The notes: generated from the sequence alone by a model not told the origin. A stretch of 64,000 nt of DNA from Alkalihalophilus pseudofirmus OF4 (GCF_000005825.2 NC_013792.1:124001-188000), one strand, 5' to 3'. Counted from the first letter of the stretch, positions 19,343 through 27,949 are shown. Translations and numbers: made by a program.

Positions 19343-19348
19343 TCGTAT

Positions 19349-20224
19349 TTATTTGTTCTGTATACGTTTGTCTTTCAAAAGCTCAAAATGCTTTTTAAAC
19401 ACTGGTTCAGGAATAAAGTGAGGCTTTGATCCTGAATATTGGGCATTAAAATCAATCACATGAGTATAGAGCGATTTAGTATGAAATAACCCTACTATCA
19501 CACCATTCGCTAATTGAGCTGCTAATTTATTTGTTGCACAACGTTGTGGGTTGTTTACAATGGCTGCTCCACACGACTGACCAGGAAAACGATCCTGCTC
19601 CATTAAGATGTTTCGGTAGACGTCACCTACAGGAGGGAGAAAGATCTCTCCATCTCTTTTATAGCCTGTGACAACTTGGCCAGTAAAGCCCGTAGCATCA
19701 ATTATACCTTTCTCTATTGCCCTTTCTGATGGTGTGAGGTTGGGATTAGGTAATGTAACCCCTTCAACACCTAGGTCTACATAAATAATGTTCTCTTCTT
19801 CATAAAAGAAACGATGCATTAGTTGTCTTGTTGCGTTATTATCCACACACCCTATTAGAACAGGCATGATAACAACACCATCTCGTACATCTTTTTGTGT
19901 TAATGAAAAAAGAGAGCGTAACATTGATATGTCCGTTATGTAAGAAGTAACAGACTGTACAAAACATCCGTAGTGCATACTATAGCGATCTACTAATGCT
20001 TCTACTTTAAACTCTCCTATATCTTCCTTATCAAATAGCTGATTTTTTAAATTTTTCCCTTCGACTTTATCGGCATCGGCGATCGTAATCTTAACTGTAA
20101 CCGACTCCTCAAAACCACTTAAATCCTGTAATAAGGAACGGAAAAAATGGGAGCCATTTGCACCGGCTCCAATTATGACAATATCATAAGCAATACTTGT
20201 GTCAGATAACTTAAGTCCTTTCAT
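19349..20224 (-). CDS. ThiF/E1-like enzyme of a PRTRC-type ubiquitin-like system
   Basis: 291 aa, ATG at 20224, overlapping the JAB gene stop by four bases (ATGA). Rossmann P-loop IVIIGAGANGSHFF (about 15-28), acidic ADADKVEGKNLKNQLF that positions ATP, GCVDNNATRQ (about 124), and GQSCGAAIVNNPQRCATN near 216 carrying the candidate thioester Cys, the pattern of PRTRC ThiF proteins. It would adenylate the C-terminus of a ubiquitin-like domain. Translational coupling to the Ub-like/JAB fusion supports a joint role. The E2-like partner is 5 kb away, beyond an IS21 insertion. Confidence 0.82.
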   Translation of the reverse strand: MKGLKLSDTSIAYDIVIIGAGANGSHFFRSLLQDLSGFEESVTVKITIADADKVEGKNLKNQLFDKEDIGEFKVEALVDRYSMHYGCFVQSVTSYITDISMLRSLFSLTQKDVRDGVVIMPVLIGCVDNNATRQLMHRFFYEEENIIYVDLGVEGVTLPNPNLTPSERAIEKGIIDATGFTGQVVTGYKRDGEIFLPPVGDVYRNILMEQDRFPGQSCGAAIVNNPQRCATNKLAAQLANGVIVGLFHTKSLYTHVIDFNAQYSGSKPHFIPEPVFKKHFELLKDKRIQNK

Positions 20225-21252
20225 TCTCCTGCTCCCAATACATCCACTTGATTAATCCATTCTTTTGGAAAAGAAGTAGTGTTTCTAACATGATTATTCA
20301 TGTCGAATACATCGGTTAAAGCCAAGTTAATAAAAGCACCATTAAACCCTGCTCTCACACGTATTTGGCTTGGTTGCTTATGAACCTCACCTACTACCCC
20401 ATAAAGTAAGGGAGCCACCTCATCCGCGTCATCAATAGAAGAGAAAAAGGCTGGCATACTGTTATGGGAATGAATATGCATAACAGGTTCATAGCGTTTC
20501 TCTGATTGGTTTAAAAGGTCTTGCTCAAATTCTTCGACCCACACTCTGGTCTTTGAAACCGTTTGCTTAGGACAAATGTTTACATATTGTTGTTTTTCCT
20601 TATCCCAATAAATCATTACCATTACCTCTGTTTCAAACCCTTGTTTACAAAAATATTGAAAAAAGGATAGGATCTCAGAAAGGTGATCAATCGGGATTTT
20701 AGGTAAGTGAAGAGAAAACCCTGGTTCAATACGATCTAAATCTGGAAGTAATCCAGTTACCGGAGTAGTCATTTCTCCGATAAAGGATCGATTGATTTCA
20801 TACAGCTTTCCGTCTGTACTAGCAAGTATAGACTTAGGGCGCGGATCAACCTCCTGATTTAGATGTGATTTCTTCCAATAGTATTTCCGAAGTCGTCCTA
20901 AGAACGAAGAACCTTTTGTAGTCCCTGATACATCCGGATAAAGATGCTTTTTCTTTTCATCTACAGACCATTTCGTTCTTTGTTTCGTCATTGCAAAATA
21001 TTCTTTTTCCATCCCTTGGCGAAGTTCCTCTAGCGTGATTCCTTCTTCTGGTATTGCGCTCACAAAATCAGAAGGTTTGAAGGTATACACTACGTAATGA
21101 ATGGTCCACTCGTCATTTACTTTTAATTCTTTTTTAGGATCTGGTTTATTTTTCGCTTTTTCTCCAGAACCTTCTTTCACTTTCTTTTCTTTTACAGGAG
21201 CCTCCTTTTCCTTCTCTGCAGCTCCAACGTCAAATAAATCAAACTGTTTCAT
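20221..21252 (-). CDS. Ubiquitin-like domain fused to JAB/MPN isopeptidase, with N-terminal clamp motif
   Basis: 343 aa, ATG at 21252 with AAAAGGAGAG upstream. Three parts are visible. Residues 3-7, QFDLF, match a sliding-clamp-binding motif. A Lys-rich linker follows (8-45). Residues about 47-115 look like the PRTRC protein C ubiquitin-like fold: short beta strands, ITLEELRQGMEKEYFAM, ending in SGTTKGS. Residues about 150-335 hold a JAB/MPN metalloprotease with the JAMM signature HIHSHNSMPAFFSSIDDAD (about 257-275). The fused protease could free or remove the Ub-like domain. Paired with E1. The Ub-like call is from pattern, not alignment. Confidence 0.72.
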   Translation of the reverse strand: MKQFDLFDVGAAEKEKEAPVKEKKVKEGSGEKAKNKPDPKKELKVNDEWTIHYVVYTFKPSDFVSAIPEEGITLEELRQGMEKEYFAMTKQRTKWSVDEKKKHLYPDVSGTTKGSSFLGRLRKYYWKKSHLNQEVDPRPKSILASTDGKLYEINRSFIGEMTTPVTGLLPDLDRIEPGFSLHLPKIPIDHLSEILSFFQYFCKQGFETEVMVMIYWDKEKQQYVNICPKQTVSKTRVWVEEFEQDLLNQSEKRYEPVMHIHSHNSMPAFFSSIDDADEVAPLLYGVVGEVHKQPSQIRVRAGFNGAFINLALTDVFDMNNHVRNTTSFPKEWINQVDVLGAGE

Positions 21253-21274
21253 AAATGATCTCTCCTTTTAAAAA

Positions 21275-21464
21275 ATGGGTTTGGTTTAGGTGTAGAGGCA
21301 CAAAAAAAACACCTCTAGTAAATAACCATGTAGCTGTTCGGAAAAAGAACAGTTTTATCCCTAAAGATAAAATGGTCACTTACGAGAAGTGTTTTAGTGG
21401 TTGAATAGATAACCGCTTGGTCATCGCAAAAAATTAAATAAATAGTTAATAAACCTATTATATC
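21275..21464 (-). promoter_or_regulatory. Leader 5: extended -10 promoter, AAGC hairpin, long branched terminator
   Basis: Minus strand: TGATATAAT (-10 at 21457-21462); hairpin GATGACC-AAGC-GGTTATC (21408-21425); terminator 21308-21396 with AACACTTCT/AGAGGTGTT and GTAAGTGACCAT/ATGGTTATTTAC outer stems holding two inner hairpins (TTTTATC/GATAAAA and CTGTTC/GAACAG), then eight T. Confidence 0.8.
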
Positions 21465-21504
21465 ACATAATTATGTGGTGTTACATTAGAAGGAAAAATA
21501 AAAA

Positions 21505-21530
21505 GACCCGAACTTAGTTCTAGGTCCAAA
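21505..21530 (-). terminator. Terminator of the 127-aa membrane protein gene
   Basis: Minus strand GACCTAGAACTAAGTTCGGGTCTTTTT: stem with T-tract 50 bases after the stop. Confidence 0.7.
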
Positions 21531-21578
21531 AATCCTTCTTCCTTCTATTAGCACCTGAATAAGAATTAAAAAAAGTCT

Positions 21579-21962
21579 CTATGATAAAGTAATAATTAAA
21601 CATAATATGAAAATGAAACCTGATAATGGCGTCATAATAAGTCTTTCTTTTTTACTCCTAGATGTAAGGTTTGCTATTGTATTTAAGCCCAAGAAGATTG
21701 TAATAACCCATACTAATATATTTGTAGATAAAAAACCGAAACCATTTAAGACATTGGTATGTTGCAGAAAAATAAAGCCCATAAATAAGAGAATCAAAGC
21801 ATTCAATGCACTCACAATTCGTAATTTTTTAGGTAAAATCTTATAATATCCTCCCATTGCAAATTCACCCAAAGGATAGCCAAGTGAAAGTAGCACTTGA
21901 AAAACTGCTACGAAAACACAAAAAATCGCCACCACGATTGATAATATGTAGATAAAATCCAC
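21579..21962 (-). CDS. Four-helix membrane protein of unknown function
   Basis: 127 aa. GTG start at 21962 with AGGAGG nine bases upstream. Four hydrophobic segments (about residues 2-25, 47-67, 78-98, 105-126) with short loops; PLGEFAMGGYYKILPKKLR between helices 1 and 2 is the only distinctive loop. I do not recognise the family with confidence. It lies just downstream of the IS21-broken membrane gene and may once have shared its transcript. Confidence 0.6.
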   Translation of the reverse strand: MDFIYILSIVVAIFCVFVAVFQVLLSLGYPLGEFAMGGYYKILPKKLRIVSALNALILLFMGFIFLQHTNVLNGFGFLSTNILVWVITIFLGLNTIANLTSRSKKERLIMTPLSGFIFILCLIITLS

Positions 21963-22073
21963 TTCGATTACCTCCTAATTTAAGTTTTCTTCTTAAATTT
22001 TTTCCTTTTGTTTGATATAGAAAAAGAATCCCTTGGGGAAGAAATGCTACCCTTTGGCTTAACAATATTCTAT

Positions 22074-22342
22074 TTATCTCTTGTTATTCCACATTCTGTA
22101 TAAACCAATAATTAAAATAGTATAGGCAAGAATTTCAATGGTTTTAGGTATAAAGGAAAATAATAAAGCTAATTCTCCTATGGATATTGCCCATGTTTCG
22201 GTATTGTTTAACGTAAAATAATCTATAATACTATTCGTAACAATGGGAGAAACCAACAGATAAAGTTGGTTAATGATCAAAAGGAGAAAAGAATAGATCC
22301 CTGCAATAAAAGAGTGTTTCTTCGATTGGACCAGTCCAAACA
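22074..22342 (-). pseudogene. Membrane protein gene broken by IS21, 3' part
   Basis: Codes for a multi-helix hydrophobic protein (FGLVQSKKHSFIAGIYSFLL and two further helices) up to RMWNNKR and a stop. The frame enters directly from the IS21 target duplication. Removing the element and one AAAGC copy joins it in frame to 24784-24850 and restores a 111-aa protein. Any expression today would have to start at the TTG at 22343. Confidence 0.75.
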
Positions 22343-22347
22343 AAAGC
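22343..22347. repeat. IS21 target duplication, left copy (AAAGC)
   Basis: AAAGC directly before the TG of the left end; the identical AAAGC follows the right end at 24784-24788. Confidence 0.85.
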
Positions 22348-22500
22348 TGTTTATGGCAAACTAAATATGTAGGAAATGGCAGTTAATTTGTGTAGGGCCC
22401 GGAGGGCCCTACACAAATTAAAAAAGCCACTTGTCAACTTCTCATAATAACTTTAAACTCCTCGTTGGACCAACAACGTTTAACAGGAGGCTATTAGGAG

Positions 22501-24000
22501 ATGTTAGCAGTGGCACAAATTGATTATATCAGACATGAAGTGAATCAAAAAGGTGGAACTTATTCCAGTGTGGCAAGAAAGATGGAACTGGATCCTCGTA
22601 CAGTTTCTAAGTATGCGAATCAAGAAGAGTTTCCAGTAAAAAAACCACAGAAAAGAAGCTCTAGAGTGATGGATCCAGTGAAGCCTATTTTAGATAAGTG
22701 GATTCGAGAAGACTTAAAAAAGAAAAAGAAGAATCATAGAACTGCCAAAAGAATGTACGAGCAGTTAGTTAAGTTTCATAGCTTCGAAGGTTCTGCACGT
22801 ACAGTTCGTGACTATGTTTCAAGAAGGAAGAAAGAGCTAAAAGAATATATAGAAGGAGCTTCATTACCTCTTGAATCCATACCAGGAACAGCACAAGTTG
22901 ATTTTGGTACAGCACCCTTCTTATATGAATCAGAGATAATAGACCTACCGTATTTAGTGATGTCATTTCCGTACAGTAATTCATTCCTGTTTCAGGTATT
23001 TCCTTCGGAAAACACTGAGTGTTTACTAGAGGGTCTACAACGTATGTTTCACTATATGGGTGGTGTGCCGACAACGATACGATTCGATAACTTATCCCCC
23101 GCCGTGAAAAAGATAAAAGGTAAGGGTGAACGTGAACTCACTGATACATTTGAACGTTTTGTCTTACACTATGGGTTCAGTTACGAATTTTGTAATCCTG
23201 GGAAGGGGAATGAAAAAGGACACGTTGAAGCAATGGTGAAATATGTTCGAAATAACTTCTTCTTACCCGAGTGCACCATAGTGGATCTCGACCAATTTAA
23301 TGAAACACTTTGGCAATGCGCAGAGGAAGACCGAAATCGTCCACACTACTTAAAAGAAACGCTTCAATCAGAGTTATATAAGGAAGACAAAAAGGAATGG
23401 CTTATCCTTCCTGAGAAGAAGTTTGAATGTGTGCGTTATCAGGAAGTGAAGGCAGATAAATACGGGATTATAAACATCGATAACAAGGAATATTCAACGT
23501 CGCCTAGATTTGCCAAGCAGCGCATAAATATTTGTGTAACCTATAACTCTATTATTGTATTGAACGAAGAACGTCAGGTTATTGTAAAGCATTCTCGTTT
23601 ATATGGAGTAAAAAGAAGGTCGATGAACTGGCAACCATATTTACACTTACTATCAAAACGTCCAAAGGCAATTAAATATTCTAGTTTATATGACCAATTT
23701 CCCCTTGAATGGTCCAACTTTTTAAGAGATTGTACAGAAGAAGAGCAGAAAGAAGTTTTACGTCTTTTAGCTACGCTCTTAAAAAATGATGATTTTACTT
23801 TATTGAATGAGGCATTAGAGTTAGCTTCTTCACATGGTCATCCTAGTGCGGATCAAATCAAGCATTGTTTCTATTCTCTACTAAATCAAGGTACATCTTA
23901 TGAGGCGATTACTCCTCGTCTTAATGTTCCAACAGTACCTAGCGCAACTCGTGGGCTTTCTCATTACGATGCTTTTTTTCAAGGGGGTACGAGTGAATGA
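22501..24000 (+). CDS. istA: IS21-family transposase IstA
   Basis: 499 aa, ATG at 22501, AGGAGGC and TTAGGAG upstream. N-terminal helix-turn-helix (YSSVARKMELDPRTVSKYA, residues about 21-39), then an integrase-type DDE core: AQVDFGT (about 136), RFDNLSPAV (about 197) and GKGNEKGHVEAMV carrying the Glu. C-terminal DNA-binding half is present. Catalyses strand transfer with IstB. Stop overlaps the istB start (ATGA), typical coupling for this family. Confidence 0.95.
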   Translation: MLAVAQIDYIRHEVNQKGGTYSSVARKMELDPRTVSKYANQEEFPVKKPQKRSSRVMDPVKPILDKWIREDLKKKKKNHRTAKRMYEQLVKFHSFEGSARTVRDYVSRRKKELKEYIEGASLPLESIPGTAQVDFGTAPFLYESEIIDLPYLVMSFPYSNSFLFQVFPSENTECLLEGLQRMFHYMGGVPTTIRFDNLSPAVKKIKGKGERELTDTFERFVLHYGFSYEFCNPGKGNEKGHVEAMVKYVRNNFFLPECTIVDLDQFNETLWQCAEEDRNRPHYLKETLQSELYKEDKKEWLILPEKKFECVRYQEVKADKYGIINIDNKEYSTSPRFAKQRINICVTYNSIIVLNEERQVIVKHSRLYGVKRRSMNWQPYLHLLSKRPKAIKYSSLYDQFPLEWSNFLRDCTEEEQKEVLRLLATLLKNDDFTLLNEALELASSHGHPSADQIKHCFYSLLNQGTSYEAITPRLNVPTVPSATRGLSHYDAFFQGGTSE

Positions 24001-24716
24001 ACGAGCAAATACAAGCCTACGCAAAGCGACTAAAGTTAAGTTGGATTAGAGAGAATTTTAATCAAATAGAAGCAGAAACAAATGAAGAGTACCTATTAAA
24101 GCTTTTTGAAAAGGAAGTCCAAAATCGGGAAGAAAGAAAAGTTAATTTATTACTAAGTCAAGCTCAGCTACCGAAGACAGGTTCTACTCCTTTCCAATGG
24201 GAACATATACAAATTCCACAAGGAATTGAACGTACAGCTGTCATTAATGGTGACTTTATTAAGGAGAGGGAAAACCTTATTTTATACGGTGGTGTCGGTA
24301 CAGGAAAGACTTATTTGGCAACATTACTATCCTTAAATGCCATACATAGATTTGGCAGCCAGGTAAAGTTCTATACAGTGGCAGGCTTGGTTAATAAACT
24401 AATTGAAGCAAACCAGAAAAACACTCTACCAAAGCTGATGAAACAAATCGAAAAGCTAGACCTTTTAATACTTGATGAGCTCGGCTATATTCCGTTAAAC
24501 AAAGAAGGAGCAGAGCTTTTATTTCAAGTGATTTCTATGTGTTATGAAAACCGAAGTATAGTGATTACAACCAATCTTCAATTCGGTCAATGGAATCATG
24601 TTTTTGGCGACCCGATTCTAACAGAAGCTGTCATTGACCGCCTGATTCACCATTCTCATTTACTTGTTTTTAAAGGAGATAGTTTTCGTTATAAAGAGTC
24701 TTTATTGCATCAATAA
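23997..24716 (+). CDS. istB: IS21-family helper ATPase IstB
   Basis: 239 aa, a DnaC-like AAA+ protein. Walker A GGVGTGKTYLA (about 98-108), Walker B LLILDELGYIPL (about 157), sensor region SIVITTNLQFGQW. Selects the target and stimulates IstA. Overlaps istA by four bases. Length and motifs are normal, so the element may be mobile. Confidence 0.95.
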   Translation: MNEQIQAYAKRLKLSWIRENFNQIEAETNEEYLLKLFEKEVQNREERKVNLLLSQAQLPKTGSTPFQWEHIQIPQGIERTAVINGDFIKERENLILYGGVGTGKTYLATLLSLNAIHRFGSQVKFYTVAGLVNKLIEANQKNTLPKLMKQIEKLDLLILDELGYIPLNKEGAELLFQVISMCYENRSIVITTNLQFGQWNHVFGDPILTEAVIDRLIHHSHLLVFKGDSFRYKESLLHQ

Positions 24717-24783
24717 TTTGAAGTGACAAGTGGCATGCATATTTAATTGCCATTTGGTACATTTTTTAATTGCCAAATACACA

Positions 24784-24850
24784 AAAGCAAACATATATAT
24801 ATAGTCATTATAATAAAATACAAAAAATTTACTATCTTTATCAACTCCAT
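24784..24850 (-). pseudogene. Membrane protein gene broken by IS21, 5' part
   Basis: Minus strand ATG at 24850 opens MELIKIVNFLYFIIMTIYIC, a hydrophobic N-terminus that continues in frame, after removing the IS and one AAAGC, into 22342-22074. No strong Shine-Dalgarno precedes it, so an internal ATG at 24808 is an alternative start. A different overlapping frame here (through VGIGNFNVKIKV) runs into the IS and looks like a shadow. Confidence 0.6.
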
Positions 24851-24928
24851 TATTTGCAAATACTACTTTAATTTTAACATTAAAATTTCCAATTCCTACT
24901 ATATACTCACATAAGTTCAAATATAAAA

Positions 24929-24968
24929 TAAAAAAAACGGCTCTCCTTTTAAGAGGAGAACCGTTTTA
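24929..24968 (-). terminator. Terminator of the E2-like gene
   Basis: Minus strand AAAACGGTTCTCCT-CTTAA-AAGGAGAGCCGTTTTTTTT, right after the stop. Confidence 0.85.
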
Positions 24969-24970
24969 AA

Positions 24971-26083
24971 TTAAATGTTTTTAAGCGTTAACTCATTAGG
25001 CACTAATTGCTTATCGTCGAATTCCTTATTTATGAAATCTTCAACTCTATGCGTCCCTAATATGTCCTGTGAATAGGGAGAGTTAAAAAATAAGTCTATT
25101 ACCATAGGTAAGTGTACTAATGATTTAAGAGTCATATTCTTGTCAGGCCAACAAACACCACAATCTCGAAAGACGTTATTGTAAGGGAATTTAAAAAGTG
25201 GGGTATCAAAATCGACTGGTACGTTTGGCACGGCCGCTACTCTCATATCAATAATGGTCAGTTCTTTGTTTAATGTAAATATCACAACAAGTTTAGGATG
25301 ACCAACTTCTCCAACCTCTATCTTCCCTAATCTAACATTTCTTAGTTGCTTAGGGACTTCCATTATAACAACATGATGATCTGCTAATGTTTGCTTATAG
25401 TGAATTGTCCCAGGCGGTAGCATAGGCGTCTGAACCTTACTTGCTTTAGGTCGTCTTCTCATGATCGCCTTATCTACCCAGTCATTATCACAGTTAGTTA
25501 AAATGGTTTCAAAGATAGCCTTAATTTCATTACTGTTTTTTTCACGGAGATAATCACTTTCCATTACCTTACGTAAAACATAAATAGTCGTTGGCACCGA
25601 TGCTTTTTCATTTAGATTGAGCTTATTAATTAAAGCATAGAATAGCTTGTTAAAGACCGCAGCTTCTGCATAATTAATTTGCTCTACTTTTTGCGTAATA
25701 GCATTTAGCTGTTGTGTAAGTTCATTTGGAGTAGAATTTTGCAATTTAATATGTTTGGCCATGCTTGTGAAAAAAGTTTGGACAAACTCTGGATGCTTTT
25801 CGTTCATTTTATCACTTAAAAAACTCATGAATTGATTCAAGGCATCAAACTTGTTGTGCTTGTATAGCCCTTTAAGTACTTCCTCGAATACTTCTGAGTA
25901 ATTTTCAATGTTATTTAATAAATACCAAATGAGTTCTTCATCTTTCATCATATGTAAAGAAAACATGATAAAAGTGTCCGTTGGGACATACTTCTCTTTG
26001 GCTACGAGACCATTGATATACTCTTTATATTGTACTGGCTTATTATCTTCTATATAAAAGTTAACCCCATGTTTGTTATTCAT
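24971..26083 (-). CDS. PRTRC protein B-like prokaryotic E2 (ubiquitin-conjugating-like) protein
   Basis: 370 aa from ATG at 26083, with AAAGGAG nine bases upstream; the longer frame to 26137 starts inside a terminator hairpin. The C-terminal part (about 225-345) carries the Prok-E2/PRTRC_B pattern: TPLFKFPYNNVFRDCGVCWP with candidate catalytic Cys in GVC (about 313). The N-terminal 220 residues are helical and specific to this protein. It would accept the Ub-like domain from the E1 at 19.3 kb. Last gene of a four-gene unit, separated from its neighbour by an internal terminator. Confidence 0.72.
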   Translation of the reverse strand: MNNKHGVNFYIEDNKPVQYKEYINGLVAKEKYVPTDTFIMFSLHMMKDEELIWYLLNNIENYSEVFEEVLKGLYKHNKFDALNQFMSFLSDKMNEKHPEFVQTFFTSMAKHIKLQNSTPNELTQQLNAITQKVEQINYAEAAVFNKLFYALINKLNLNEKASVPTTIYVLRKVMESDYLREKNSNEIKAIFETILTNCDNDWVDKAIMRRRPKASKVQTPMLPPGTIHYKQTLADHHVVIMEVPKQLRNVRLGKIEVGEVGHPKLVVIFTLNKELTIIDMRVAAVPNVPVDFDTPLFKFPYNNVFRDCGVCWPDKNMTLKSLVHLPMVIDLFFNSPYSQDILGTHRVEDFINKEFDDKQLVPNELTLKNI

Positions 26084-26100
26084 ATCTTTAATCTCCTTTA

Positions 26101-26145
26101 GATGAGAAAAAACATGACCACCAATAGGTATGATCATGTTTTTAC
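26101..26145 (-). terminator. Intercistronic terminator/attenuator before the E2-like gene
   Basis: Minus strand AAAAACATGATCATACC-TATT-GGTGGTCATGTTTTTT between the 157-aa gene stop and the E2 Shine-Dalgarno; E2 output depends on read-through. Confidence 0.8.
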
Positions 26146-26615
26146 TCTTTCTCTGTTTTGTTTTTAATTACATCTAAGGCTTGAACTAAATCAAAGAACA
26201 GCTCCGATGTTGTAGCGGTATAAGCAACGGAAGTTAACCCTAATAGCAATTTACCATCCCTAACAAACACTGTCGTTTCGATTTCCCCCATTTCACACTG
26301 ATAGTAATCCATAAGACTTGATAGGATTATATCCTTAGCTTGTTCTAGTCCGAGTTGCAGTATAGTTGGATGGACGATCTCCATCTCTAACATCTCTTCA
26401 ATATCTGCTTCATTTATAATATCTAGTCTAGCACCGCTACGTATCATAAGTAATCGGTTGATTGTGTAGATTCTTTCCTCCCAATGAGGACCAAATGAAA
26501 AGAATTCAATAGAATCATCTATTTCATACCCTTGTTCTAATAAAACACTTATTATTTTCAAATTATCGATGGCTACTAGATAATCGTACTGTGCCTCAAA
26601 GCTTAGCATCTGCAT
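26142..26615 (-). CDS. Hypothetical protein in the PRTRC-like operon
   Basis: 157 aa, ATG at 26615 behind AAGGAG. No membrane segment, no recognised motif. Helical N-terminal two thirds; C-terminal strand-rich end (TTVFVRDGKLLLGLTSVAYT). Lies between two small genes and the E2-like gene. Its constant place beside E2 suggests a partner in the ubiquitin-like system, perhaps equivalent to a PRTRC accessory protein (E or F); this is inference only. Confidence 0.55.
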   Translation of the reverse strand: MQMLSFEAQYDYLVAIDNLKIISVLLEQGYEIDDSIEFFSFGPHWEERIYTINRLLMIRSGARLDIINEADIEEMLEMEIVHPTILQLGLEQAKDIILSSLMDYYQCEMGEIETTVFVRDGKLLLGLTSVAYTATTSELFFDLVQALDVIKNKTEKE

Positions 26616-26628
26616 AGGAGACTCCTTT

Positions 26629-26970
26629 TTAAATGAATTTTGATCTTTTCTTTCGAATAATATCTACGAATTCGCTTTTGAATTTCTCTCTACTATAAAT
26701 ATCTTGTAAAAGGTTCCTAAAGTAAGCAGCTCGCTCGAATTCAATTTGATCATAGTCATCATCCTCTTCAAAAGTAGGGAGACGAAGAACGTGATGTGCA
26801 GCAATATCATAGGCATCAAATGGAATTAGTTTTAAAAATTCTTTAACTCCGCCAACAGTAGTTACTGGCGTATTATGAACTAATTCTAACAGTAGACTTG
26901 CCCCTAACTCATCAGAACAATACTCTTCTTCATTGGCCATAAATTTTTTTGCTTTTTCTAACTGACCCAT
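26629..26970 (-). CDS. Hypothetical small protein in the PRTRC-like operon
   Basis: 113 aa. ATG at 26970 overlaps the stop of the previous gene (TAATG), so translation is coupled. Acidic centre (TFEEDDDYDQIEFER), basic C-terminus (IIRKKRSKFI). No known domain and no terminal GG typical of a free ubiquitin-like protein. Confidence 0.55.
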   Translation of the reverse strand: MGQLEKAKKFMANEEEYCSDELGASLLLELVHNTPVTTVGGVKEFLKLIPFDAYDIAAHHVLRLPTFEEDDDYDQIEFERAAYFRNLLQDIYSREKFKSEFVDIIRKKRSKFI

Positions 26971-27320
26971 TAGAGTATTCCTCTCTTTTTATAATCTGCC
27001 TTCACAGACCATAAAATTTTAGCTATGTGTGCATTTAAACACGTTGCTACGTAAGGATCATCAATTACTGTTGAAATAACCATGCGTTTCTTTCCTGAAA
27101 ACTCAAAAAGGGTTTCACGAAACATATCTAATTCGCGAAACTCCTCTCTCATTAACTCCGCTATAAGTTGGATAACATGGCTTGTGGGATCCATTTTTAT
27201 AAGGTCGCCCCACTCCATCAGAAAGTCATATACATGCGAGTCAATCTCACGATTCTCAAGTATAGCGTCCATAAATTGTTGTACAGAACTTCTTAACGAT
27301 TGTTTAATAAGTGCATTCAT
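26970..27320 (-). CDS. Hypothetical small protein, first gene of the PRTRC-like operon
   Basis: 116 aa from ATG at 27320, chosen over the ATG at 27326, which is only one base from GGAGG. Predicted all-helical (SLRSSVQQFMDAILENREID and following), no recognised motif. Located directly behind leader 6 and coupled to the next gene. Confidence 0.55.
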   Translation of the reverse strand: MNALIKQSLRSSVQQFMDAILENREIDSHVYDFLMEWGDLIKMDPTSHVIQLIAELMREEFRELDMFRETLFEFSGKKRMVISTVIDDPYVATCLNAHIAKILWSVKADYKKRGIL

Positions 27321-27414
27321 TTTCATTCCTCCAGAATATTTTAATAAAAAAATGGTTTGTTCAAAAAGAAATATAAACCTCTCAAATTGTTTCTAATAAT
27401 CCTCCTTTTTAATT

Positions 27415-27567
27415 GGTGCAAAAAAAAACACACCTCACCAAAAAGATTAGGTTTCTGTCAAAAACGACATACTAATCACTTTGGTAAAGTGTGTTGATTA
27501 ATCAAAAACGAATCTCGCTTGAGATACGTAAAATAAGGAAAATAAATAATAGAATACATTAATTATA
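27415..27567 (-). promoter_or_regulatory. Leader 6: extended -10 promoter, AAGC hairpin, long terminator
   Basis: Minus strand: TGTTATAAT (-10 at 27562-27567); hairpin ATCTC-AAGC-GAGAT (27512-27525); terminator 27421-27497, a long stem ACACACTTTACCAAAGTGAT paired with ATCTTTTTGGTGAGGTGTGT, then eight T. Confidence 0.8.
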
Positions 27568-27590
27568 ACATGGCAACTAAAATAAAAAAA

Positions 27591-27618
27591 TACATCAAGC
27601 AAGAACTTGATGTATTGG
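27591..27618 (-). terminator. Terminator of the 70-aa gene
   Basis: Minus strand AATACATCAAG-TTCTTG-CTTGATGTATTTTTTTA. Confidence 0.85.
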
Positions 27619-27622
27619 AAGA

Positions 27623-27835
27623 TTAATTTATTCTTGGAAAGCCCTGTACAGGACCAGGGAGTGTCTCCCCTTCTCCACTATCAATTACCATATAAGAAGG
27701 ATTAAGCTGCTCAAAATCATTAATGGGATCTCTGCCATCATTTATGTGCTTAAATATAGCACTTTCTACGTTTCCATTGGTTTTATTATAAAGAACCAGC
27801 CAGTATTTCTTTTCATTTTGAACAGTTGAAGACAT
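27623..27835 (-). CDS. Hypothetical small soluble protein
   Basis: 70 aa, ATG at 27835 with AGAGGTG upstream, terminator immediately downstream: a monocistronic unit. Contains KYWLVLYNKTNGNVESAIFK, suggestive of a small beta-strand domain. No family recognised. Divergent from the plus-strand membrane protein gene at 27950. Confidence 0.6.
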   Translation of the reverse strand: MSSTVQNEKKYWLVLYNKTNGNVESAIFKHINDGRDPINDFEQLNPSYMVIDSGEGETLPGPVQGFPRIN

Positions 27836-27949
27836 CTAGTTCACCTCTAATTATTTAAATTACAAACTCTCCAAAATTTGCAAACATATATTGCTAAACA
27901 TAAGATGAAAGCACCAGCATTGCATACTATTATGGGGGTGTCTTAACGA

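Larger units (their letters stand above)
22348..24783 (+). mobile_element. IS21-family insertion sequence, complete
   Basis: 2,436 bases bounded by TG...CA. Left end TGTTTATGGCAAACTAAATA and, reading inward from the right, TGTGTATTTGGCAATTAAAA share the same spaced GGCAA/TAAA and AAATGGCA/TTAAT blocks, the multiple subterminal repeats of the family. A 5-base AAAGC target duplication flanks it. Both istA and istB are intact. A strong palindrome at 22389-22425 (TTTGTGTAGGGCCC with GGGCCCTACACAAA) just inside the left end can act as a terminator, insulating the transposase genes. Confidence 0.92.

Noticed and set aside
24702-24920. 72-codon minus-strand frame across the IS21 right end
   Set aside because: Reads into the IS terminal repeat and has no Shine-Dalgarno; the in-frame reconstruction with 22074-22342 uses a different frame.
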